Part shown: one piece after another, positions 6,704-15,762 of the stretch
Position numbering within the stretch: position 1 is the stretch's first letter
How the letters are laid out: the number at the start of each line of letters is the position of its first letter
Made by a program: the position numbers and the translations under genes
The notes under the pieces: model-generated
Database searches by the model: none
Seen by the model: the letters and a program-made list of their open reading frames with translations, nothing else
What the model was told of the DNA's origin: nothing
NCBI GenBank assembly: GCA_003543245.1
Contig: DPJB01000023.1
Span: 1 to 36,121 of the forward strand
Length of the DNA: 36,121 bases
Reading direction: 5' to 3'
Origin: Moraxellaceae bacterium
Lineage (GTDB): Bacteria; Pseudomonadota; Gammaproteobacteria; Pseudomonadales; Moraxellaceae

Positions 6704-9700
6704 TTAGTTTTCCACAGGCACAAGCTTTGCAGTCGTATCGCCCCAAAGTTTCTGGCACTGTGGGCTGGAATTCCCATAACAGTTATGGGTTGTGCTTTCC
6801 ATTCCAAGAATGGCTCTCCCCATTTCGATTATTATTGACTTTTCTTCTGGAAGAGTTCCACCCGAGCCTTTATTGAGTCCAGCAAACATCCCTACTGGAT
6901 CATAAATATGATTTTGATAAAGAATTTCCATATATTTGCTATCTGAATCAGAATAGTAATCTCGATTCTGCAGAATCGCCAAAATTTCATCTGCTTTTTC
7001 TACATTAAAAGCCGGCCCGAAAAGATTTATTGTGGTTCGTCCAAGTTGACCTGCTGAGTTATAATCATCGAGCAAAGAAATCATGGCATTACCAATTGTC
7101 ATGGTGCCTCGGCTATGCCCATCCAGATGTAATCCCATTCGTCCATATTCGTACATCATGTCCTTAACTTTTTGTGTTGGATTTGTCAGCCCCCAAAAAT
7201 CACCTTCTAGATTTTTTTGATAGAAAGCAATCAAAAGCTCTCCAATCATATTGGACTCTTCGAACTCAATAAAATACTGAATTCTGTCTACTGATTCCTG
7301 ACCTTCTCTATCGACACCATGTTGTTCCGCATATTTCGCAGCTCCGTCCTGATCGTTATTTATCCCATTGTTGGCAATGTATATCTTGCCATCAGAACTT
7401 CTTATCAGATTCATTTCCTCTTCTTTTGTTATTTCTCTTCTCTGTGGAAATCCATTTTCATCTTTTTTTACATTACCTTTTTCGTCATATAGTAATACAT
7501 ACATTTTTGCATTTCTTTCAAACATAACCTCATAGGCATAATATGTTCCTGTCGCCCTTAATAAGTCCCTCGTCGAACCCGAAACAACTGTCTTTGAATT
7601 TTTTCCTATCTCAGAGAAAGCCTCGCCGAGTGATTCTTGGCCTTCTTCTGTAAAAAGCCTGTGATCAACAGTCACGCTTGTATTAAGTCCGCCAATATCA
7701 TTATCCAGGATAACTTCCTGTGCCAGATTAATGTCCCGATTGAGGCCAGCCAGTCCAAGTTCGCCCGCATTTGTGCTGTCTAATACTTCCCCACCAATAA
7801 CAATCGTTCCCTGTCCCAGGGTCGTACGGGTAATCTGTTCTGCTTCATGTCCGAGATATTGGCCGCCAACGGTGGTTTGGCCTGTTGGTGGCTTGCCTGG
7901 CTTGCCCACTTTTTCTTCATCGTCACCAAAGCCAAAGCTGGTACCAACGTTAAAGCCCGTTGTTTTTGAATTATTGAAATCTAGCAAATCACTAATCAGC
8001 AATGTCTCTGTCTCGAAATCCAGAAGACCCTTATCAACCAGATCTCCCTGTTCGCTGTATGCCGCATTAGCGATAAGGGCACCCGTAAGCACGGAGTCTT
8101 TCGCACGAATCTTGATGCTGTTTGTGCCCAGAATCATTGTCTGCTCGGCCACCCATGCACTGGAGCTGCTACTTTCGCTCTGTTCAACACCTCCGCCCAG
8201 AGAGGACAAACCCATGCTAATCGGATCAGCCCCCATTTTACCCCCGATACCAATGCTGGCACTTATGCCTAATGTCTTGCTTTGGCTGCTACGTTCATCC
8301 TGCAGACTGGTAACCGTAAGCTTTTCAGTTTCAATATCAATATCGCCGGCTATGATTTGTGCACCCTTTATATTCATGATGTCACTGGTGCTGGCCAGCG
8401 AGCCCGCCTTGATTTGTGAACTCACATAGTGCAGTGCATAACTGTCCGCATCCGTATCCCGTTGGCTGGCATCCATACTCGCCGAAATATTGCCAGCGGT
8501 CATGCTTATGCCAATGCCCTCATGTGACTCACTTTTGCTATATTTCTCAACCTGAGACTCACTGCCTGCGATAATATTGATACTTGACGCATCAAGGCTT
8601 AGTCCTCCCGTAACACTCAGATTGCTTCCCTTTATCGTCAGGGAGTCAGCAGACTGCATCACTGCATTGCCGCCAATATTGATTGCACTACCCTCCCAAC
8701 TGCTCTGATAAGTGCTGCTTGAGGTGACTGTCGTGTCGCGCGAAGCAGTGCCCGACAGATAGAATCCTGTGCCTGCTGAGCCTTTTGCTGTGTCAGCCGC
8801 AGAATGCAAACTACTGGCAGCGACAATGGTTGCCTGAGCCAGATTGGCTGTCGCTGCTGTCAGGTTTATCCGAAAAAATTCGACATCTGATGCCTCTAGC
8901 TCTCCTTCTGCCGCCTTGATCTCGGCTTGCTCGAGCGCTCTTTTTGCTTCTTTTACGGCATCTTCGGCGTAATCAACAGACTTGATTGCATTGACGGCAT
9001 CTACATATGCATTCCGGATTGATACGCCCATCGTAATGGTTTCTATTGTTTCCCTTTTCTCTGTCTTGATTTCACTTTCACGCCCGCCAATCGCAATGCT
9101 CCCACCTGCGTTGATCTCTGCATTTCCAAGGACATTTATTTCTGACCCCATGATGACTACATCATTATCTGCCTGCAGAACGAGTTCTCCAGCGGAGATC
9201 ACGCTGCCACGCCAGTCCGTTATGCTCATCATGTTCTGGTTGCTTATCTTTGTTTCCTGAATACCAGCCAGACGAAGCTCCGAATCACTCAGCTTCATGC
9301 CCAATCCCTTGACAGTATCACTGCTCAGTTCATGGATATAATCATGTCTTTCGGCCGCTGCATCGATGATGATATTTTCTGCCTGAATGGTTGCGGTATC
9401 CTGCACGTTCAGCACAGAACCTAAGAATGCTGCTTTATCTTCAACATTGATGCTCAGGTCTCTGGCATATACTGCTGAGCCTGCCTGCAGAATATCTTGT
9501 GTTCTGGTGTAATCATGACTACCGATCCTGATTTCCGGCATGTCAAACTGGCCGGCACTCGCAATACTGAGCATTGGTGTGAAAACCACTGAGAGGCCTT
9601 TAACCAACTCCTCCATTGGGCCTGAGAATCCTTTCTGGGTTTCATTCCAGCTTTCATTGGTGAGTGCCAGCGTATTGACAATGACGTTCATCGGTCGCTG

Positions 9701-12700
9701 GTCTGCGCCACTCATTAGTGTGTACTGGTCAACTGCCTCATCTCCGATACGGAGGGTCTCGCCAGAGTGCAGGACTGATGCGGTCAGACGGATATCATTA
9801 GCTGCATTCAGATTGAGATCGCCGCCGGCAGATATACCGCTGGCGATGGCTTGCTGCGTGATGTAACCATTCTGGTTGTTGCTGAAGGTACCAACGCCTT
9901 CCTTGCTGCTCTTTTCGCTGTGACTGACCGTATTGATGCCCGCGATCACATTGATGTTATTACCTGCCATGATGTTGGCCTGTCCGGTTGCAACCACTTG
10001 TGATGCATACAGCGTGATATCGCCACCGGCACTCATAACAAGCTTGCCGCTATCTGCCAGATCCGTGCTCTGATCGGACTCAGAATTGCCTACTTCTATC
10101 GTAGTGCCCAGCATTCCGGATTCATCGTGCACCAGATCATGACTTTTGCTACGGCCCAGACTTCCGTCACTACGGCTGTGCTCCTCATAATGATTGGTTT
10201 CTTCCACAGCCAGAAGCGTAATATCACGACCAGCCTCCAGTGTGGCTTCGCTACCGGCTTCCAGGTTTGCGGCAATGGCGATGATATCTGTACCCGCACT
10301 TATGCTAAGGTTTTGCGCAGCCAGCACCTGCGTTTGCAGATGCCGTACATAGGTCTCGGCTTGCTGCCAGTTACCACTACTCAGTCGATAGCCTTCATCG
10401 ACTTTCAGGGTATCGAGAATAATATTGTTTCCGGCAACCAGTTCGACAGTTGCGCCGGTTAACGTGGCGGCTGCAAGTCGAATATCACCACCAGCGTTTT
10501 GCGTGAGATTACCGGTCGCCGTGATGGTTGCCGTATCTCCAACGATGGTGCTCCACGATGAGTTACTGCCGCTTCCCGCCTCATCCCGCTGAGTCCAGGT
10601 ACGGTTTATGATGTCACCTTCGGCTTGCAGCAAGACATCATCGCCCCTGATGATGCCGCTTTCATTCAGAATATCCGAGCCACTGTACAGATCAATGTCA
10701 CCTACTGCTTCTATGGTGCCACCAAGATTGCTTATATCGCGCGTCATGCTGATATTGATGCTGTCATGAGCCTGCACGATGCCAGCGTTTGCAAACGTAT
10801 CGCCGTCAATGTCGATGCTGCCGCCGCTTATCACTGCTCCATCACTTAGCAGGCGTGAACTGCCTTGCGCAAGATAGACTACCGGTACCAGGACTTTCTG
10901 GCCGGCAATCAGACGCTCCTCCATCCACACAATGTCTTGTTGCAGGCTGTCAATCTGGTCACGGCTCAAGGCAATGCCGGGACTGAGATGCAAGGACTCC
11001 GATGCTGCAATGGCATTTTGCATCAGATATTCATATTGCATACGCTCGTCGGTCACCAAGGCATCAACAAAGCGTGAGCCGGTACTGGCTAACAATGCCT
11101 CCCGGATCAGCATGAGCTCGTAGTAGCTGTCACCCAACCGTCGCAGGGTAATGTCTGGCGCCCAATCCAGATAATCGATGAGATAGGCAGAGCCAAGAAA
11201 GCCTGTATATGTATTTATCGCAGGATCAGTTTCGATCAGATAGGGATGTGCAGGATTGTTATTGAGATTAAAAATCCCGTTGCCTGGAAGCTGAAAACCT
11301 GGGCGGCTGGTAGGGTCCAGAATGCCAAGCTCACCTAGAGCGCTCACTTCGCTGGCTGCTTTATCGCTGGGGGCGCTTATTGGCACGCTTGAATAGGCAC
11401 CAGTGCCGCTGGTAACGGTGTTGCCTACATTTTCTTTTTCGCCATTAACTACCGTGCCATGCAGATTGACAGCAACCCCGCCTTCGAGCGTGGCAATGAT
11501 GAGTTGGTCGGTACGTGGCTCAAGCGCCTCGCTGTCCAGATTCAGAAAAAGCTGCCCTCTAGAACACGCACCGCTGGAACCGCAGGCTTTCCAGCGGGTT
11601 TCCCTCTTGATGTCTGACACATCAAAGAGGGTTGTAGCTATGTTATTGATGCTGCCGGCGGCATCAACCTTGATGTCCAGTGTGCCGGCCGCAGAAATTG
11701 AGCTCCGGTTATTGTTCAGGGTATTGGCATCAATCCAGATATTGCCGTTGCCGGTTCCCGCAGCGGTGCTGGCGATGATCCAGGCCCTGCTGCCCAGGCT
11801 CAATACATCACTATGCGTGATCACCTCTTTGTCACGATAAAAATAATAGCAGGCCCCATTTGTACAACTGTTCGCTGCCGAGTCACGTGGATACCCGGCT
11901 ATTGAATCATCCCAGGTAAGTTCAAAATAATAGTCCCCGTCTGAATATGCAGACCAGTTTGACGAGACAATATCGGACATATTGCCTGTCGGCGAATAAT
12001 CATCATGATAAACTACCGGCGATTTTTCAATCCAGACATCAGGGGCGACTGCCCAGCCAACGTTTATGTTATTCACTACATCTGCTTTCAGCGTAATGTT
12101 GCCCAGTAAACTCTCAATTTGTCCTGCATAATTATTAAGTGTTTGAAGTCGTGATCCATCGGAACGTGTAATACTGATATCACCCTCGCTGATAATGGCC
12201 GCATTTCGTGGAATGTCTGCGCTACCATTGTTCAACTCTTTTTCTATATGCAATGTCAGTGCTTCGCGTCCGTACATAACGCCAAGATTGGTGAGAGAAT
12301 CCGTAGCAACCGTCAGAGCGCCTTGCGTGGCCAGGAACCCGTCATCGCCTATGATAATGGTGCGGCCGTTCAGTATTGTTGCCGCTCCACCTAGAACCCG
12401 ACTGTCGAGCTGAATATCTCCGGCGCCCGCATCCAGCAACAAGCCTCCTGGGGTTGTAAATTCTTCACCACTGAACAGCATGCCGTTAGTGGCATGGATC
12501 GCGAGCTTCTCAGCAGCTGAATACTGCCCACCACTCGCGGCTCTATCGAAAAATGGCAGGTATAGCGTAAGGTTATTGCTTGCGCGCAGTACGCCGTCTT
12601 CATTATGTATTTCGGATACACCGGAAATAGCAAGATCAGAGCCGGACTCAATCAAACCTCTGGCATTGGTTAGCAGACCATCCAACAACGCCAGCGTAAT

Positions 12701-14380
12701 ATCGCCATTTGCCAGAATCTTTCCATCGCTGTTATCAAGGGATGTCGTGCTCTCGACACTGATAGCGCCAATAGTTTCAATAACACCACTCTTGTTGAGC
12801 AGCACATCATTATTTATCTGCAGCGCAATCAGAGCATCGCTGAGTACTTGGCCATTGCTGTTGTCGAGACCACTGCTGTTCACCACTAGCCCGGCATTGC
12901 CCTGAAGAATACCTTCGTTATTAAGCAGTGAGTTGTCCCCACTAACGGTTATCGTACTGATGCCATTACTTGAGATTTCTCCTCCACGGTTATCAAGTTC
13001 GGCACCATTAACTGTGAGCCGATTCCCGCCATTGAGGATACTGCCGGCGCGATTATCAATGAGCTGGCTCACATTGATATTCATTGCGCCTTCCAGCAGT
13101 AGCAAGTTACCACTGTTCGTCAATGTATCAGCGTTCAGGTTAAAGGCTGTTTGTGCTTCAATGCTGCCGCTGTTAGTTAACTGTCTGCTGATATCCATCC
13201 GCAGACCATTAGCGGTGGTCATTACGCCGGCATTATCGAGCGTGCCTGCCACCAGCTGTAAATCGCCTCGTGCTGCCACTTGCGCACCAATGTCGGTGCT
13301 GATGTTCTCGGCGATCAATCTTGTTGTGGCAGCTGCCAGCAGAGCCGTACCTTCCAGAACAATACCGTCTGCCTGCAAGGTGGCTTTGCCGCCTGCCGTA
13401 GCTTGCGCGCCAAGTCGCAACTGGTCGCTGCTGCCAAGCGACATGTCGCCTTTGGCACTGACCCGGGCCAACTGCACATCGCCATTCCCGAGAATTTCAA
13501 GATTGCCGGTGAGCGCAGCAACTGGCCCGGCAAGGCGCATGCCCACACCTGCTTCAGTACCTACCAGCCGGATCGTGTTTGCATACATGCCGCCCAGCAT
13601 GCTGCTATCGATGCTATAGGCCGGTGCCGGACTGGCTGTGCCAATAAGACTCGTCTCACCCGTGCGCACATCAATCTGGTTGGCGCCAGTGACTACGTCA
13701 AGACTCTTCGCATGGAGTTCTGCATTCAGGATCAGGGCCCGACTGTATAAATTCAGTCGTTCGATGTTGGTGGCATTAAGACCATCACCCTCAATGCGCA
13801 GAAAGCCGTTTTCAACCGTAAAGCCGCTCAGTGAGCCATCACTGTCAAACTTCGGGAACCCAGTTGTTAGCGTGGCTCGATTGGTATTGATGAAACCGCA
13901 GCCGTCGCAGGTAATTCCAGCTGGATTGGCGATAACCATTTCCGCCTTTTGCCCTGCAATCTCCATATAACCGTTTAGCTGACTGGGCAGACTGCCACTG
14001 ACCTCATTGAGAATCAGGCGAGCACTGCCTTGACCCAGACCTGCATTGCCTGGAATGAATCCTCCAAGCTGGGTGTTGGTTGCTTGTACACTGTTATTGA
14101 AGATGAGCCCGGCACTGCCGACATCAAGCTTGGTATATGTATTACGGGAGATGCCTGACGCACCAGGTGCCGCAATGTTTACTATCGGTACGCCGTTGGC
14201 GGCAACGTCTTTGCTTGTACCTGCTGTTGTGATGACAATGCCAGCGAATGCCGGCTGCCAGACCTGAAGAGCTATCAGAGCCAGTGCAAGCCCCTTATGT
14301 CCTGTGCGCAAAAAAGCTTGTCTGTATCCCCCTTTTTCAGGAAGGGCATGCGGCTGGCTATCCAGTACCATGTTCATCAT
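6704..14380 (-). CDS. TpsA exoprotein (filamentous haemagglutinin type) with hydrolase-like C-terminus
   Basis: This 2558-residue protein is secreted by two-partner secretion. Residues 1-46 are an extended signal sequence (ending QPAFA). The TPS domain follows, with the hallmark NPAGITCDGCGFINTNRA at about 152-170 that TpsB recognises. A long beta-helix shaft comes next, with many degenerate repeats of the type L.N..G.I...G; it is interrupted by a Cys-containing insert (about 830-940) and a helical stretch (about 1790-1850). After the haemagglutinin-type pre-toxin region (AGLNRD) comes a C-terminal domain with DGHSRGTMTIGNA (Ser2423), NHIYDPVG (Asp2494) and THNCYGNSS (His2532), spaced like a serine-hydrolase triad. 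No VENN motif is present. The true start is one of several clustered codons (TTG 14398, ATG 14380, 14377 or 14371). The 3' end is AT-rich compared with the shaft. Surface adhesin, effector, or both. Confidence 0.88.
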   Translation of the reverse strand: MMNMVLDSQPHALPEKGGYRQAFLRTGHKGLALALIALQVWQPAFAGIVITTAGTSKDVAANGVPIVNIAAPGASGISRNTYTKLDVGSAGLIFNNSVQATNTQLGGFIPGNAGLGQGSARLILNEVSGSLPSQLNGYMEIAGQKAEMVIANPAGITCDGCGFINTNRATLTTGFPKFDSDGSLSGFTVENGFLRIEGDGLNATNIERLNLYSRALILNAELHAKSLDVVTGANQIDVRTGETSLIGTASPAPAYSIDSSMLGGMYANTIRLVGTEAGVGMRLAGPVAALTGNLEILGNGDVQLARVSAKGDMSLGSSDQLRLGAQATAGGKATLQADGIVLEGTALLAAATTRLIAENISTDIGAQVAARGDLQLVAGTLDNAGVMTTANGLRMDISRQLTNSGSIEAQTAFNLNADTLTNSGNLLLLEGAMNINVSQLIDNRAGSILNGGNRLTVNGAELDNRGGEISSNGISTITVSGDNSLLNNEGILQGNAGLVVNSSGLDNSNGQVLSDALIALQINNDVLLNKSGVIETIGAISVESTTSLDNSDGKILANGDITLALLDGLLTNARGLIESGSDLAISGVSEIHNEDGVLRASNNLTLYLPFFDRAASGGQYSAAEKLAIHATNGMLFSGEEFTTPGGLLLDAGAGDIQLDSRVLGGAATILNGRTIIIGDDGFLATQGALTVATDSLTNLGVMYGREALTLHIEKELNNGSADIPRNAAIISEGDISITRSDGSRLQTLNNYAGQIESLLGNITLKADVVNNINVGWAVAPDVWIEKSPVVYHDDYSPTGNMSDIVSSNWSAYSDGDYYFELTWDDSIAGYPRDSAANSCTNGACYYFYRDKEVITHSDVLSLGSRAWIIASTAAGTGNGNIWIDANTLNNNRSSISAAGTLDIKVDAAGSINNIATTLFDVSDIKRETRWKACGSSGACSRGQLFLNLDSEALEPRTDQLIIATLEGGVAVNLHGTVVNGEKENVGNTVTSGTGAYSSVPISAPSDKAASEVSALGELGILDPTSRPGFQLPGNGIFNLNNNPAHPYLIETDPAINTYTGFLGSAYLIDYLDWAPDITLRRLGDSYYELMLIREALLASTGSRFVDALVTDERMQYEYLMQNAIAASESLHLSPGIALSRDQIDSLQQDIVWMEERLIAGQKVLVPVVYLAQGSSRLLSDGAVISGGSIDIDGDTFANAGIVQAHDSINISMTRDISNLGGTIEAVGDIDLYSGSDILNESGIIRGDDVLLQAEGDIINRTWTQRDEAGSGSNSSWSTIVGDTATITATGNLTQNAGGDIRLAAATLTGATVELVAGNNIILDTLKVDEGYRLSSGNWQQAETYVRHLQTQVLAAQNLSISAGTDIIAIAANLEAGSEATLEAGRDITLLAVEETNHYEEHSRSDGSLGRSKSHDLVHDESGMLGTTIEVGNSESDQSTDLADSGKLVMSAGGDITLYASQVVATGQANIMAGNNINVIAGINTVSHSEKSSKEGVGTFSNNQNGYITQQAIASGISAGGDLNLNAANDIRLTASVLHSGETLRIGDEAVDQYTLMSGADQRPMNVIVNTLALTNESWNETQKGFSGPMEELVKGLSVVFTPMLSIASAGQFDMPEIRIGSHDYTRTQDILQAGSAVYARDLSINVEDKAAFLGSVLNVQDTATIQAENIIIDAAAERHDYIHELSSDTVKGLGMKLSDSELRLAGIQETKISNQNMMSITDWRGSVISAGELVLQADNDVVIMGSEINVLGNAEINAGGSIAIGGRESEIKTEKRETIETITMGVSIRNAYVDAVNAIKSVDYAEDAVKEAKRALEQAEIKAAEGELEASDVEFFRINLTAATANLAQATIVAASSLHSAADTAKGSAGTGFYLSGTASRDTTVTSSSTYQSSWEGSAINIGGNAVMQSADSLTIKGSNLSVTGGLSLDASSINIIAGSESQVEKYSKSESHEGIGISMTAGNISASMDASQRDTDADSYALHYVSSQIKAGSLASTSDIMNIKGAQIIAGDIDIETEKLTVTSLQDERSSQSKTLGISASIGIGGKMGADPISMGLSSLGGGVEQSESSSSSAWVAEQTMILGTNSIKIRAKDSVLTGALIANAAYSEQGDLVDKGLLDFETETLLISDLLDFNNSKTTGFNVGTSFGFGDDEEKVGKPGKPPTGQTTVGGQYLGHEAEQITRTTLGQGTIVIGGEVLDSTNAGELGLAGLNRDINLAQEVILDNDIGGLNTSVTVDHRLFTEEGQESLGEAFSEIGKNSKTVVSGSTRDLLRATGTYYAYEVMFERNAKMYVLLYDEKGNVKKDENGFPQRREITKEEEMNLIRSSDGKIYIANNGINNDQDGAAKYAEQHGVDREGQESVDRIQYFIEFEESNMIGELLIAFYQKNLEGDFWGLTNPTQKVKDMMYEYGRMGLHLDGHSRGTMTIGNAMISLLDDYNSAGQLGRTTINLFGPAFNVEKADEILAILQNRDYYSDSDSKYMEILYQNHIYDPVGMFAGLNKGSGGTLPEEKSIIIEMGRAILGMESTTHNCYGNSSPQCQKLWGDTTAKLVPVEN

Positions 14381-14941
14381 CCGTGATGAGTCCAACAATT
14401 GTTGCAGCTGATTGATCCGGCTTAGCCTGGCTGATGTAGCCCAAGGCAGAACGCGTTGCAGGTACCGCCCTGCCTCAAGAGGAAGGCATGCAGCGAGTTT
14501 GCAAAGGGAGAGGTTGAGGTGAGCAGTCTTACCTGTTCATTCTGACAATCACATCCTTGCGAAGCTTGCCGTCAGTCCCTGACGCGAGTGTATTCTATTT
14601 GCCAGTGAGTGGCATTACAAACCCATGCCCGACCACTGGATTGACAGTAGCACCACAAAACGGCCGATCCGGGAATGATCTCGTTACCCTTTTATGTCGG
14701 CTGCCAGAGCAGCCGGATCATCCAATGTCAGACACCAGCTGGCCTTGGCAGACTTTACGAAACATACCCTTGCCAACCTGGCGAGCATCCGTAGACGAGG
14801 GAGCAGGGTCAAGAATCAGAGGTATGCATGATCCCGTGCCAATAGATGGGACCCATCACTTAGTGAGTCTCATCCATTGGAGACAATTCAACACCTGCAA
14901 ACTCGCCACCTGAACCCTTCCCTGACTCAGGCGAGTCGGGA
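14381..14941. other. tpsA upstream region and long leader
   Basis: These 561 bases separate tpsA from the discoidin-like lipoprotein. The part next to tpsA would be a leader of about 200 bases if the promoter at 14592-14620 is used. I looked for a cyclic-di-GMP riboswitch core and did not find one. Frames on the plus strand here carry no ribosome-binding site or recognisable protein. The stretch from 14640 to 14941 holds nothing I can name. Confidence 0.5.
14592..14620 (-). promoter_or_regulatory. predicted promoter of tpsA
   Basis: Minus strand: -35 TTGTAA (14620-14615), 17-base spacer, -10 TAGAAT (14597-14592). The -35 matches the sigma-70 consensus at four of six positions and the -10 at five. 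The start site would be near 14585, about 200 bases before the ATG at 14380. It implies tpsA can be transcribed independently of tpsB. Confidence 0.5.
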
Positions 14942-15496
14942 TCAGGAGCCCAACGCCACCATTTCTACAATTTCCTGGGTGGCCGGCGTTGCACTTGTCA
15001 CGCGTACACGGAAATACCGGATTGATTGTGGCGAAGAAAAGACACAGCGAATCTTGCCAGACCCGGCAGAGAACGTAGAACAGTCAACATCGCCACCAAC
15101 AACCTGTGCAGTTTTTTTCCACTGGGCGTTATCATCAGAAATCTCAATGTACTTTTCCGGGCTGCCCGAGTTGAATGATGTGTCGTTGGTATAAACCGAA
15201 ATCTCCGTTACCGTGCGCATCGAACCAAAATCTACTGTTACGGTATCTCCGGTTACATTTCCTGCCCAGAAATTGGTCGTGGTGATCGTGTCACCATCAT
15301 TCACAAAGTTAGTCGTATAGCCGCCGTAGGTTGCCGACACCGAAGCGCCATTTGCTGCCATGGAGACTTTCAATGGTGTAGCTGCTGTGGGCGGAGGTGA
15401 AGCAGTCGCCGCTGGTGTATCTGAAGAACCACCGCCACATGCTGACAAAAGCAACGACAGCGATACAAGACCTGCTATATGAATCTTATTTTTCAT
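14942..15496 (-). CDS. lipoprotein with F5/8 type C (discoidin-like) domain
   Basis: This 184-residue lipoprotein has a signal peptide ending SLLLSAC (lipid Cys20), then a Gly/Ser/Ala/Pro/Thr-rich tether (residues 21-40) and one beta-sandwich domain. The pattern NFVNDGDTITTTNFWAG...VTVDFGSMRTVTEISVYT...YFRVRVTSA is typical of F5/8 type C domains, which bind carbohydrate or cell surfaces. Two cysteines (DCSTF and IRCVF) probably pair. The start at 15496 is fixed by GGGAG six bases upstream. It lies between tpsB and tpsA on the same strand, so it may help tether or display the exoprotein. That role is inferred; the fold is a confident guess from pattern. Confidence 0.75.
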   Translation of the reverse strand: MKNKIHIAGLVSLSLLLSACGGGSSDTPAATASPPPTAATPLKVSMAANGASVSATYGGYTTNFVNDGDTITTTNFWAGNVTGDTVTVDFGSMRTVTEISVYTNDTSFNSGSPEKYIEISDDNAQWKKTAQVVGGDVDCSTFSAGSGKIRCVFSSPQSIRYFRVRVTSATPATQEIVEMVALGS

Positions 15497-15762
15497 CAAA
15501 AACTCCCTATTAAAAATCTTACTGACATCCGTTTCAGTACCGCAGATGATCCAATTACACCTGAACGGTCCATGAACATGGTTTCCCTCATGTGCGAGGG
15601 CGGGCGATTCTAGCAATCGGCAAGTACGAAGTCATCTTTACCTACGACCATCCGGAATTTCCTACTTAAAGAAGTTCGCTGCTAATGCAGAAGGCATGTA
15701 CCTCATGCCGATGTATGACTGTCCATCTGACATGGTGATGCCTCCGTTTTTTAATATTTTCG

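Noticed and set aside
12933..13619. A 228-codon plus-strand frame within tpsA
   Set aside because: It mirrors the beta-helix repeats of tpsA on the other strand. It is rich in Ser/Pro/Leu and has no independent support.
6704..14380. Classical CdiA with VENN pre-toxin boundary and CdiI
   Set aside because: No VENN motif is present and the downstream partner is a lipoprotein, not a small cytoplasmic immunity protein. The locus is better called a TPS exoprotein with an uncharacterised tip.
14557..15194. Two plus-strand frames upstream of tpsA
   Set aside because: They overlap each other, one runs antisense into the discoidin lipoprotein, and neither has a ribosome-binding site.
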